Below are positions 36,043 to 45,400 of a stretch of 64,000 nucleotides of DNA, piece after piece. Origin of the DNA: Burkholderiales bacterium (GTDB taxonomy: Bacteria > Pseudomonadota > Gammaproteobacteria > Burkholderiales > Ga0077523); the NCBI GenBank assembly GCA_022843925.1, contig JALHMS010000002.1, forward strand, positions 290,152 through 354,151. The letters are read 5' to 3'. The first letter of the stretch is position 1. The number at the start of each line of letters is the position of its first letter. The notes under the pieces were generated by a model. The model saw only the letters and a list, made by a program, of their open reading frames with translations, was not told where the DNA came from and searched no databases. The position numbers and the translations under genes were made by a program.

Positions 36043-36180
36043 GTGACTCCTGTGGGCCTCGAAACCGGTCTTCCTCGGCGCGTTGCAAGCCGGGGCCCCA
36101 TGTGCCATCCGCATCCCTTCGGCAGTGGATGCGACGGGGCCGAAATGGGGCCGGTGATCGCACCGCCATGGGGCCCGGAA

Positions 36181-36215
36181 GCATCCACAGAACCTGTGGA
36201 TAAATCTGTGGATAC
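36181..36215. promoter_or_regulatory. Cluster of DnaA-box-like sites
   Basis: TTATCCACA occurs perfectly on the minus strand at 36195-36203, with GTATCCACA on the minus strand at 36207-36215 and GCATCCACA on the plus strand at 36181-36189. The two minus-strand sites are 12 bp apart. No replication gene is near, so a role as oriC is unlikely. Confidence 0.4.
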
Positions 36216-36306
36216 CCTGTCGGGAAACGCGAAAAAGTGCTTGCCGGCGCTGGATTTAGCGTCTGCCGTGCAAGAAGTAGGCAGCCAAACTTATTTAGAG
36301 GAAACA

Positions 36307-36357
36307 ATGGCTTGTCAATGCTCATGGGGCTGCGGGAGGGGCATTCGTCGGGCTTGA
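36307..36357 (+). CDS. Possible 16-residue Cys-rich peptide
   Basis: The ORF encodes MACQCSWGCGRGIRRA. GAGGAAAC lies immediately upstream with good spacing to the ATG, which is stronger than most sites in this window. Three Cys in nine residues suggest metal binding or a leader peptide. There is no support from neighbours, and I recognise no homolog. Confidence 0.3.
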   Translation: MACQCSWGCGRGIRRA

Positions 36358-36704
36358 CAACCGGGTTTACAGGCGAGGCCATCCTCGTTTGATAACTTTC
36401 GCCGGTGCACTTGACATCGGGCGCCGAAATGCGCTCCCCAAGCAGGGACCGCGCTTCCCGGGCGATGGCAGATGCAACGTCAGATTTCATGCGGGTTTCG
36501 CGCGGGTGACAGATGGAAAACGGCGCCGTGGGCCGTTCGGCGGTGGGATGGCAAACTCGGCAGGCCCGGCGTCCCGCCCGCGGAATTCGGGCGCCGATTT
36601 CGCGTCCCGCGGAACCGATCGTGTCGGCGGCGGTCCGCCCGTTCGCCGGTCGTGATTCAAGGACGGACCGGTCCCCTCAACGCGCCCTACACGGAGTCCC
36701 CGTC

Positions 36705-37040
36705 ATGCGTATCGCCCTGGCGCTTCTCGCGCTCGCCCTCGTCCCCGCCACTGCCGGCGCCGACCGGATCACCCAGATGACCCGGGGGGAACGCTGCACG
36801 TATGCCGCGCGGCTGCATGTGGCCGCCGCCTATCACTACACGAAAGGCCTGCCGCGGGCCGAACTCAAGCTCCACTGGCATGGGGACGAGACCGCCGAGG
36901 AGATCGAGTTCGTCACCCGGATCGTCGACCAGGGCTACGAGGCGATGCAGCGGGAAGCGGAAGCCGGACGGGCCGCCATCCCGCTGGAACTGGTGGGAGA
37001 CAAGGCCTTCGAGGCGTGCATGAAGGAAGCCATGCTCTGA
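36705..37040 (+). CDS. Small exported hypothetical protein
   Basis: A 111-residue protein with a signal peptide (RIALALLALALVPATAGA). The mature part has two Cys (GERCTYAARL and FEACMKEAML) that probably form a disulfide, and is largely helical and charged. I do not recognise a family. It stands alone; the downstream gene converges from the other strand. Confidence 0.75.
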   Translation: MRIALALLALALVPATAGADRITQMTRGERCTYAARLHVAAAYHYTKGLPRAELKLHWHGDETAEEIEFVTRIVDQGYEAMQREAEAGRAAIPLELVGDKAFEACMKEAML

Positions 37041-37074
37041 ACCGGACGTCGCATCGGAGCCCGGTGCGACGGGA

Positions 37075-37461
37075 CTACGGCGTCGGCGCCGGCTCGGACG
37101 CGGCGAAGTCGAGTTCCACGCGGGCGCCACTGGGGTCGAAGCAGAACAGCTGCCACGTCCCCGACTCCGCCTGGCGGCGCAGATCGTACGCGATGCCGTT
37201 GGCGCGCAGCGCGGCGGTCACCCCCGGGAGGTCGGTGGCCGTGAAGGCCATGTGATCGAGGACACCGCGCGGGTCCTCGGGGAGGGCGCGACCGGCGATG
37301 ACGTGCAGTACGGGCTGGTCGCCGCAGTACAACCACACGCCGGGAAATCCGAGATCCGGGCGCGGGCCGGGCGCGAGGCCGAGGACGCCCGTGTAGAACC
37401 GCTGGGTCGCTTCCAGGTCGTCCGTGAGCACCGTGAAGTGATTCATGCCTTCGATGGCCAT
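37075..37461 (-). CDS. VOC-family (glyoxalase/dioxygenase fold) protein
   Basis: A 128-residue single-domain VOC protein. The pattern MNHFTVLTDDLEATQRFYTG starts it, with a metal ligand His; LDHMAFTATDLP gives the second, and ELDF near the end gives the Glu ligand. It therefore likely binds a divalent metal. Substrate unknown. It lies 18 bp upstream of, and on the opposite side from, no other VOC gene; a lipoprotein gene on the same strand precedes it. Confidence 0.88.
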   Translation of the reverse strand: MAIEGMNHFTVLTDDLEATQRFYTGVLGLAPGPRPDLGFPGVWLYCGDQPVLHVIAGRALPEDPRGVLDHMAFTATDLPGVTAALRANGIAYDLRRQAESGTWQLFCFDPSGARVELDFAASEPAPTP

Positions 37462-37479
37462 TCCGCCTCCCTCCGCTCG

Positions 37480-37974
37480 CTACGGTTTGCGGGGCGTCGG
37501 GGGCTGCCGCGGGCTCACGGTGACCGCCACCTCGGAACTGCGCAGCCCGGACGGACCGATCTCGACGGTCGCCGCGCGATCCCCGCGTGTGAAACTGAGC
37601 GTGCTGACCTTGCCCTGCACCGCAGTGACGGCTTCCCAGCCGAACGTGCCCATCTGCTCCTGGTAGTACGCGAAGGCCTGCGTCGTCGGACGGTCGAGAA
37701 CGAGGATCATCCGGCCGAACCAGCGGTCCCCATTGCCGAGGATCGTCGAACGCTCGGTGTTGATCCGGGTGCTGGTCGGGATGGGAATGTCCGTGACGGG
37801 TTGGTAGTTGGGGGTCGTGGTGCCCGCCGCACCCGTCGTGCCTGCCGCCTTGTCGCCCGCCGACTTGTCGCCGGCGCCGGCGCCCGTGCCCAGCGTCTGG
37901 CAACCGGAGGCGAAGATCGTCGCGATCGCGAATGCGGCGATGATCGCGGGCCGTGAGAATGCTTGATACGCCAT
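37480..37974 (-). CDS. Lipoprotein of unknown function
   Basis: A 164-residue protein with lipobox FASGC (Cys25). A low-complexity Ala/Gly/Thr/Lys linker (about 28-55) is followed by a ~95-residue folded part including RINTERSTILGNGDRWFGRM and YYQEQMGTFGWEAV, which looks like an alpha/beta domain, and a Pro-rich end. The folded part may recognise a partner in the periplasm, but no function is known to me. It probably shares a transcript with the VOC gene 18 bp downstream. Confidence 0.75.
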   Translation of the reverse strand: MAYQAFSRPAIIAAFAIATIFASGCQTLGTGAGAGDKSAGDKAAGTTGAAGTTTPNYQPVTDIPIPTSTRINTERSTILGNGDRWFGRMILVLDRPTTQAFAYYQEQMGTFGWEAVTAVQGKVSTLSFTRGDRAATVEIGPSGLRSSEVAVTVSPRQPPTPRKP

Positions 37975-38121
37975 GACGTGATGGTCTCCTCGAAGCGTGG
38001 GCGATGATGCGTGCGGGGCTGAGGGGTGTCAACGCGCCCGACTGCCGGCGACGCCGGGCGGATGCGCCACTCGGGCCGATGCCGATGCGCTATCGTCCTC
38101 CATCGATCGAGGAAATCCGAA

Positions 38122-39099
38122 TTGGACCGCACCGAACGCTTCTACCGCATCCAGCGCCTCCTGCGCGGCGGCCGCGTCATCACCATCGACACGTTCCTCG
38201 GTGACCTCGAAGTGTCGCGGGCGACCTTCAAGCGCGACATGGAGTACCTCCGCAGCCGGATGCAGGTGCCGATCGTCTGGGACCGCGATGCCGGCGGCTA
38301 TCGGCTCGAGGCCGACGACACCGACGAGTTGCCCGGCCTCTGGTTCAGTGCGGCCGAGGCGCATGCGCTGCTGACGATGCACCACCTGCTCGAACAGCTC
38401 GATCCTGGCATGCTCGATCCGCACCTGTCGCCGCTGTCGGCGCGGCTCGAGAAGCTGCTGGGCAGCCGGGGGCATGCCGTGGATGAGGTTCGACGGCGCA
38501 TCCGCGTCCTGCACGCGGCCCGCCGGCGGGTCGATCTGTCGCAGTTCGAGGCGCTCGCGCAGGGGCTGCTGGAGCGGCGGCGGCTCGCGATCCGCCACTT
38601 CAACCGCGCCACCGGCGAAAGCCACGCGCGCGAAGTCTCGCCGCAGAGACTCGTCTTCTACCGCGACAACTGGTACCTCGATGCCTGGTGTCACCTCCGT
38701 CTGGGCCTGCGCAGCTTCGCGGTGGATGCCATCGAGTCGGCCGTCCTCCTCGAGACCCGGGCCGACACCGTCGACGAAGCGTCGCTCGAACGTGAGCTTT
38801 CCAGCGGCTACGGCATCTTTTCCGGCGGTGACGTCCGCTGGGCGACCCTGCGGTTCACGCCGGCGCGGGCGAGATGGGTCGCAGCGGAGGAATGGCATCC
38901 CGCCCAGCGGAGCAGAGTCGAGGCCGATGGGAGCTATCACCTGGAACTGCCGTTCAGCGATCCGCGCGAACTGGTCATGGACATCCTCAAGCACGGGGCC
39001 GAGGTCGAGGTGATCGCCCCCGACGATCTCCGGGCTCGCGTGGCCGCCGAGCTGGCGGAAGCGCTTGCCAGGTACGAGGCGGGCCCTCCGGGGAACTGA
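38122..39099 (+). CDS. WYL-domain transcriptional regulator
   Basis: A 325-residue regulator. The TTG at 38122 is preferred because GAGGAAAT precedes it at proper distance and the protein then begins directly with the helix-turn-helix (RTERFYRIQRLLRGGRVI, then LEVSRATFKRDMEYLR). An in-frame ATG at 38026 or 38062 would add unrelated residues. The WYL domain (about 170-240) has QRLVFYRDNWYLDAWCH and FAVDAI, and a WCX-type C-terminal segment follows. WYL domains sense ligands such as nucleotides or ssDNA. It lies 330 bp upstream of the giant-protein export operon on the same strand and may regulate it. Confidence 0.88.
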   Translation: MDRTERFYRIQRLLRGGRVITIDTFLGDLEVSRATFKRDMEYLRSRMQVPIVWDRDAGGYRLEADDTDELPGLWFSAAEAHALLTMHHLLEQLDPGMLDPHLSPLSARLEKLLGSRGHAVDEVRRRIRVLHAARRRVDLSQFEALAQGLLERRRLAIRHFNRATGESHAREVSPQRLVFYRDNWYLDAWCHLRLGLRSFAVDAIESAVLLETRADTVDEASLERELSSGYGIFSGGDVRWATLRFTPARARWVAAEEWHPAQRSRVEADGSYHLELPFSDPRELVMDILKHGAEVEVIAPDDLRARVAAELAEALARYEAGPPGN

Positions 39100-39429
39100 G
39101 TCCTGCCCCACATCCTGGTGGCCACGGGCCGGGGATTCTTTGCCGATTCCTGCCGTACTTGCAAATCCGTGAGGATTTGGCGAGCATCGGGGCAGAAGTG
39201 GCAGGACCACTTCCGGATTCAGAATCACAGGGTTCCGCGTCGGCAGGAGACCGCAAGCCGCGCGAGACACCCGGGGCACTGCCGTCCCGAGGGCGACGGT
39301 GCGATGTTTTGCCGTTCGTTCGTGTTCGCCATGCCGCCGGTCCGTTCCGGAGAGTGCCCACGCCCGTGGGTGGCGGGCCATGGTGCTCGCGTCCGATCTG
39401 CCCACGCAGCACAGTCGAGACCGGACCTC
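39100..39429. other. Leader region of the giant-protein operon
   Basis: 330 bp between the WYL gene and the chosen start of the giant protein. The reading frame of the giant protein is open back to 39118, but the extra 104 residues look non-coding. A hairpin of 7 bp with a GTGA loop lies at 39162-39179; its significance is unknown. No clear promoter was found. Confidence 0.4.
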
Positions 39430-42400
39430 ATGAAGCAGACCTCGGGAAGAGGCGCAGCAGACGCCCAACGCAACGCGCGACAGGGGCTGAGACGTACGAC
39501 CCGCCTCGTTGCCCTGGAACCGCGGATGTTGTTCGACGGTGCCGGCGCCGACACCGTAGCCGCCATTCCGCAGCCCGACCATCCCGCATCGTCCCTGGAT
39601 GCGACACCCGGTGCCGGGGTGTCGGCGGCCGCGACGTCTTTGCTGGTGGTGGATCGATCGGTCGACCACTGGCAGGACCTCGCCGCCCTTGCGGCGCCCG
39701 GGACCCGGATCCTCGTTCTCGACCCGGCGCGCGACGCCATCGCCCAGATCGCGGACGCCGCGGGTACCGACGCCGGTCTTTCCGCCATCCACATCCTCTC
39801 CCACGGCGTGCCCGGCGGGCTCGTGCTGAACGGGCGCACCCTCGACCGGGCGGCGCTGCAGGCCTACGGCGCCGACCTCACCCGCATCGGACAAGGGCTC
39901 ACGGCGGAAGGCGACCTCCTTCTATACGGTTGCGACGTGGCCGACGGCACCGCGGGCGCGGCGTTCCTCGCGGCGCTCACCCGCGCCACCGGGGCCGACG
40001 TCGCGGCCTCCACCGACACCACCGGCGCCGGCGGCAACTGGCGTCTCGAAGCGGCCACGGGCGCCGTGGCGGGCATCTTCACCACCGACACCGCGCGCCT
40101 CGCTGCCGTCGACACGGTGCTCGCGGCCGTGCCCACCGTCACGGTCACCGCGGAACGCCAGCAGGTGCTGATCGGCGAGAACTTCGACTTCCGCGTCACC
40201 TTCGACAACTCGGGCGGGCCCGAGTCCGGGTTCGGCCCGTACATCGCCGTCTTCGTGCCCGCCGCCGGACGCGATCCCGACAACTCTTCGAACACCGCGG
40301 CGCCCATCGCTGGTCAGGAAGGCATCACGCTGAGTGGTGCGACCTACCTCGGGCTCCCGCTCGCCGTGCGCGAGGGCACGCTCGTCGCCGCCGGCGGGAC
40401 CATGGCGGTCTCGTTCGCCGACGGCGGCACCGCGCCGCTCGTCGCCGTCCCGGCCGGTTACGGCATCGGCGATCGCCTGTACACGATCCAGCTGCCGTTC
40501 GGCAGCTTCACCGCGGGCCAGCCGTCCATCGACATCGACATCCGCGGCGCCCTCGGCGGCTTCGCGGATGTGGGCGTCGATCTGCCCATCGCCGTCCTGG
40601 GCGGATTCCGTTTCGGGCAGGATGCCCTCGACAACCCGGGCGCCGACGCGCCGCTCGTCGGCGCCGCCACCACGCTCACCGTGGACCCCGCGCTTTACCG
40701 CGTCACGACCACCTACCTTGGGCCGGAGAACGAGACGGCCACCGGTCCGAACTACCTCCGCGGCTACCGCATCGACGTCGATGTCGCGGCCGGGCAGACA
40801 CTCACGGATCTCGCGATCTCGCAGATCCTGGAGGACGAGGCCACCGCCCGGGCGGGCCTCCGGTTCGTACGCATCGACGGCACCCCGGCGGCCATCGGCG
40901 GCACGAGCATCGGCGAGACGCCCGCCGGCGGCTGGACCAACGTGAACGGCGTGCTCGTCTCCGCGCCGGCGGCCGACACCGCCACGCCCGCGACCGGCGG
41001 CGTCACGCCCGTCCTCGCGCCGGCGAATGTCGCCGCGGCGAACGGAGGCACGGTCACCCGCACGATTCCGACCATCACCGGCACCGCGGCCCGTCGCGAC
41101 GCGTCGATGGTGGTCCAGTTCTTCGTGCCCGAGTTCGACGCAGGCGGTGCGTCCGATGCCGACCGCGTCATCGACCGTACGTCCGCGGACTCCACGTTCT
41201 GGGCCGTCGACACCGCGGTGTCGGCGCAGTGGGATCCCACCGATCCCGACGACGCGGCCAGACCCGTCACCTACGACACCGACGTCGACGAGCCTGCCGG
41301 CTTCGCCCATCGTCTCGAAGCCGAGTCCATCGCGATCCAGAAATCCGTTGCCATCGTCGAGCAGATCCCCGGCGGCACGGCCCAGCCGACGCCCGGCGAC
41401 ATCGTCGAGTACACGCTCGCGTTCCAGATCTCCGACTACTTCGCGTTCGACCAGGTGGTCGTGAGCGACATGCTCTCCGACGGACAGACGCTCCTGCCGC
41501 TCGGCGCGCTGGCGGGTCAGTTCACGCCGACGCTCGTCGTCAACTACGACGACAGCACAGGTGCGCGGGTGTCGCGCACGCTCGACTTCACGCCCGCGTC
41601 CTTCACGGTGGTCGAAGCCCCCGCGGGGGCCACCGGATTCGGCACGCCCGACAGCCCCGCCCACTTCGATTCGAACGGGGCCTTCCAGAACGTCCGCACC
41701 AACGAGACCCGCACGTTCGTGCGCTTCGACGTGGCGGGGCTGCTGCAGGCCAACGGGCTCGCCCCGCGCATGGCCGGCGACCTCTTCGGGCCGAGCGACG
41801 CCTCGGGCGCGGCCACGGGCACCATCCGCTTCCGGACGTCCATCGACCAGGCCTACACCGATCGCGTCGAAGGCCCCGGCGCCAACCTCGACCTGAACGA
41901 GGGCGACACGCTCGAGAATGCCGTCACCGTCGACGGCCGCAATCTCGAGACGGACTTCGTCCCGACCGGGGCCCGGGAGTTCGACGACTCCGCGGCCGTC
42001 CTCGCCATCGAGCCTGACCAGGTCGACCTCTCGATCTACGCCCGCAACGGGAGCACCGACAACACCGACGGCCGGCTCTCCCGCATCGTCCCCGGCGACA
42101 CCATCACCTATCGCATCCGCTACACGGTCCCGACAGGCGACTACGACAATTTCTCTCTGTCCGCCTTCCTGCCGCAGCCGACGCTTTCCACGACGGACTT
42201 CGACGCGGACGGCACGACGGACGCCGATCTCGCGGCCGGCGGCGGGCTGAACAACTTCACGCGGGCACCGACAGGAAATGCGCCGAGCGCGGCGGTCCCC
42301 GGCCAGGGCCAGTTCTCGTACGGCCCGGACCATTTCGCCGGGATCGTCGTCGGCAACGATCCCGCCTCGGCCAACCCGTCGCGGTTCGTCGAGACCGACG

Positions 42401-45400
42401 CCAACAGCAACGGCATCCGGTTCGATCTCGGCGCCCGCAGCGATGCGAGTCCGGCGCCGCGCCAGGTCGACATCCTGTTCACCGTGCGCGCGTCCGACCG
42501 GCCTTTCGCCTCGGAAGGGTTCTTCCTCACGGCGCTCACGGAGCACGCCAACCAGAGCACCCCGGGAACCCCCGTGGCGACGCAGGACATCGACGCCATC
42601 ACGCTCACGCAGCCCCGCGTCGCCATCCAGAAGGGCGTCGTCCGCGATGCGGAATCGGCCGCGCACAGCTTCGGCCCCGCGTTCACCATCGACGACACGG
42701 CAACGGTGGTCGCCGAGACCACACTCGTCGCGGCGGCCGGTGGCGCCGGCAACGCCCTTGCCGCGCCCCTCACGGGCGCCAATGCCGGTCAGCTCGACAC
42801 CGACCTCTCCCGCGTCGACGGTGGCGACACCGTGCGCTACGCAGTGGTCGTATCCAACACCGGGGCGGGCGATGCCGGTGCCTTCGACATCCGCGTGCGT
42901 GACGACCTCCCGTTCGGGCGCACGCCGGCGGACGTCACGAACATCGCCATCACGCGCGGCGGTTCGACGACACCCATCGACATCTCCGCCGGCGATGTCG
43001 TGGTCGACGCCGCCACGGGCGCACCGATCACCACCCAGGCGCAGCTCGCGGCCGCACTCTTCGGCGGCAATGGCATCGAGTTCGTCGACACGGCCACGAC
43101 CGGTTTTCTCGGCCGCGGTGTCGACAGCGGGGGCGCAACCGTCACCGACGGCTCCAACCTGGTGGTCATCACCTACGACATCGTCGTCCCGGCGACGCAG
43201 GAATCCGGCACGGTTGCCGAGACCCGCGCGAGCCTGCTCAGCTACTCCGGCCGCGATGGCGGTGCCGGCACGCTCGCCGCACCGGGCGCCGGCGACTACA
43301 CGCAGCTGGCCGCCCTCGACACCGACGGCACGATCGACGGCATCCTGCGCGAGGAAGCCACCATCACCGTGGCGCGCACCCTCGTCGACAAGACACTCAC
43401 GGGGACGAGCGACACGAGCGATCCCGCGGCACCGGTCTTCGCCGCCAACGGCGATGCCGTCATCGGCGAGCAGGCGCGGTATCGCGTGGTGCTCACGCTG
43501 CCCGAGGGCCGCAGCAGCGGCGCCGTGTTCTCCGACACGCTCGCGCCCGGCATGGCGTTCGTCGCCGTCGAGGCGGTGACGATCGGCGCGGGGCTCACGT
43601 CGTCGCTCGGCACCGGCGCCACGCTGCTCGCCGGGGTCACCGCGGCGAACTTCTCCGCCGATGGCCGCACGTTCACGCTCGCGCTCGGTGACCTCGTCAA
43701 CACCGACACCGCGAACGCCGCCGGGCAGACCATCATGGTGGAGTACCGCGCCGTCATCCTCAACACGCTGCCCAACCAGGCGGGGCAGACGCGCACCAAC
43801 ACGGCGACCTTCTCCAGCAACGGCGGGGCGGTCACCGTGGCGGACACTGCGCTCGTGACCCTCCGCGAACCGGTCGTGACCATCGCGGTGACGCCCGACG
43901 GGCTGGCGGCCGACGCCGGCGATGTCGTCACGTTCACCGTGGTCGTCGCCAACACCGGTGGCCAGTCCGCCTTCGACGTGGCGCTCGACAACTTCGCGAT
44001 GCCGCCGGGTCTCGTCTACGTACCCGGCTCCTGGACGCAGACCGCCGGCACGCCGTTCACGCTCGACCCCGCGTTCGACGCGAACATCGGCGCCGGTGCG
44101 GCCCCGTCTGCGAACGCCCTGGCACCCGGGCAGACGGCGACCTTCACCTTCCAGGCCACGGTGCCACTGCTCGTTTCCGCCGGCGATGCGCCTGCCGTGA
44201 CGGGCACCGTGCGCTACTCGTCGCTGCCCGGCACCACCAACACCGACATCAGTCCCTTCGTCGCTCTCGGCGACGGCGAACGCGACGGCACCGGCGGCGT
44301 GAACGACTATGTCGCCACCGATCGTGGCAACGTGACGGTGCCGATCGACGCCCCCCTGCTGCGCATCGTCGGCAGTTCCGAGGCCGCCACGACGCCCGCT
44401 GCGGGCGCGGTCGAGGCGTCCGACAATCCACGCACCGACACCCGCGTCGCCGTGGGCGAGATCGTCCGGTACCGCATGGTCGTCCAGTTGCCGGAATCCA
44501 CCACGCCCGACGTGCGCATCACGCCGCGCATCCCACCCGGACTCCAGTTCCTGAACGACGGCACCTCCACCATCGGATTCGTTTCCGACGGCGGGCTCAC
44601 GTCGAGCGCCATCGCGGGGGCCGGGCTGTCCGACGCGGCTTTCGCCGGCGGCTCGCCCACGACGACGGCGCAAGTCGAGACCGCGTCCCCGACCGTCGTG
44701 GTCGACCCTGCGCGGATCGAGTTCGCGGGCGGTGCCGGCACCGACCCGACCTTCCGCCTGGGCGACATCACGAATGCGGACAGCGACGCCGACAGCGAAT
44801 TCGTCGTCATCGAGTTCAACGCGGTTGTCACCAACGAGTCCTTCAACCAGTCCGGGCGCATCATCGGCGATGGTGTGGCGGATCCCGGCACGGCCGACCC
44901 CGCTTTCGATTTCGTCGTGACACGCGACGTCGGCGGTGCGCAGACCGTGCTGCGGACGTCGAACGTCGTGACGCAGTCGCTGGTCGAGCCCGGCATCGTG
45001 GACGTCGACAAGCGCGTGGTCGCATCCGACGGCTCGACGGTCACGTACGAGGTCACGTTCTCCAACACGGGTGGTACCACCGCGCACGGCGTCCGATTCA
45101 CCGACGACTTCGCCGGTCTGCCCGGCCTCGCCTTCGGTGGTGCAGGCACGGTGACCACCACCACGGGTGGCGGCACGGGTGCCGTGCGCAACGTGTCCGA
45201 CGCCGACACCGCGGCGCTCGAGATCGACGCGATTCCCGTCGGCGGGAGCGTCACGGTCCGGTACACGACGACGGCGGCTCCGGGCGTCACGCACGCCGGG
45301 AACCCGGCGGTCGTCACGTTCACGAGCGTCGACGTCACGCCCGCCGAAGCCGCGGCCGGTGGCGAGCAGCTCACGTTCGGTGCCCTGACATCCACGGGCG

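Larger units (their letters stand above)
36043..36704. other. Long intergenic region with DnaA-box-like cluster and a small Cys-rich ORF
   Basis: A 662-bp region, with a relatively AT-rich centre (about 36230-36420). Three DnaA-box-like 9-mers lie at 36181-36215, and a 16-codon ORF with an excellent ribosome binding site starts at 36307. The right half (36430-36700) is GC-rich, with nothing recognised. Confidence 0.5.

Noticed and set aside
36181..36215. Chromosomal replication origin
   Set aside because: Only three DnaA-box-like sites and no dnaA, dnaN, gidA or parAB nearby; kept only as a box cluster.
39130..39250. A c-di-GMP riboswitch in the leader of the giant-protein operon
   Set aside because: A GNRA-loop hairpin is present at 39162-39179, but the conserved receptor and second-stem sequences of GEMM riboswitches are not.
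39118..39429. N-terminal extension of the giant protein to 39118
   Set aside because: The first 104 residues would have no family features, and the LEPR signal normally lies close to the N-terminus.
38874..42017. A 1047-codon plus-strand frame overlapping the WYL and giant-protein genes
   Set aside because: Arg/His-rich shadow of the real frames; no motifs and no start signal.
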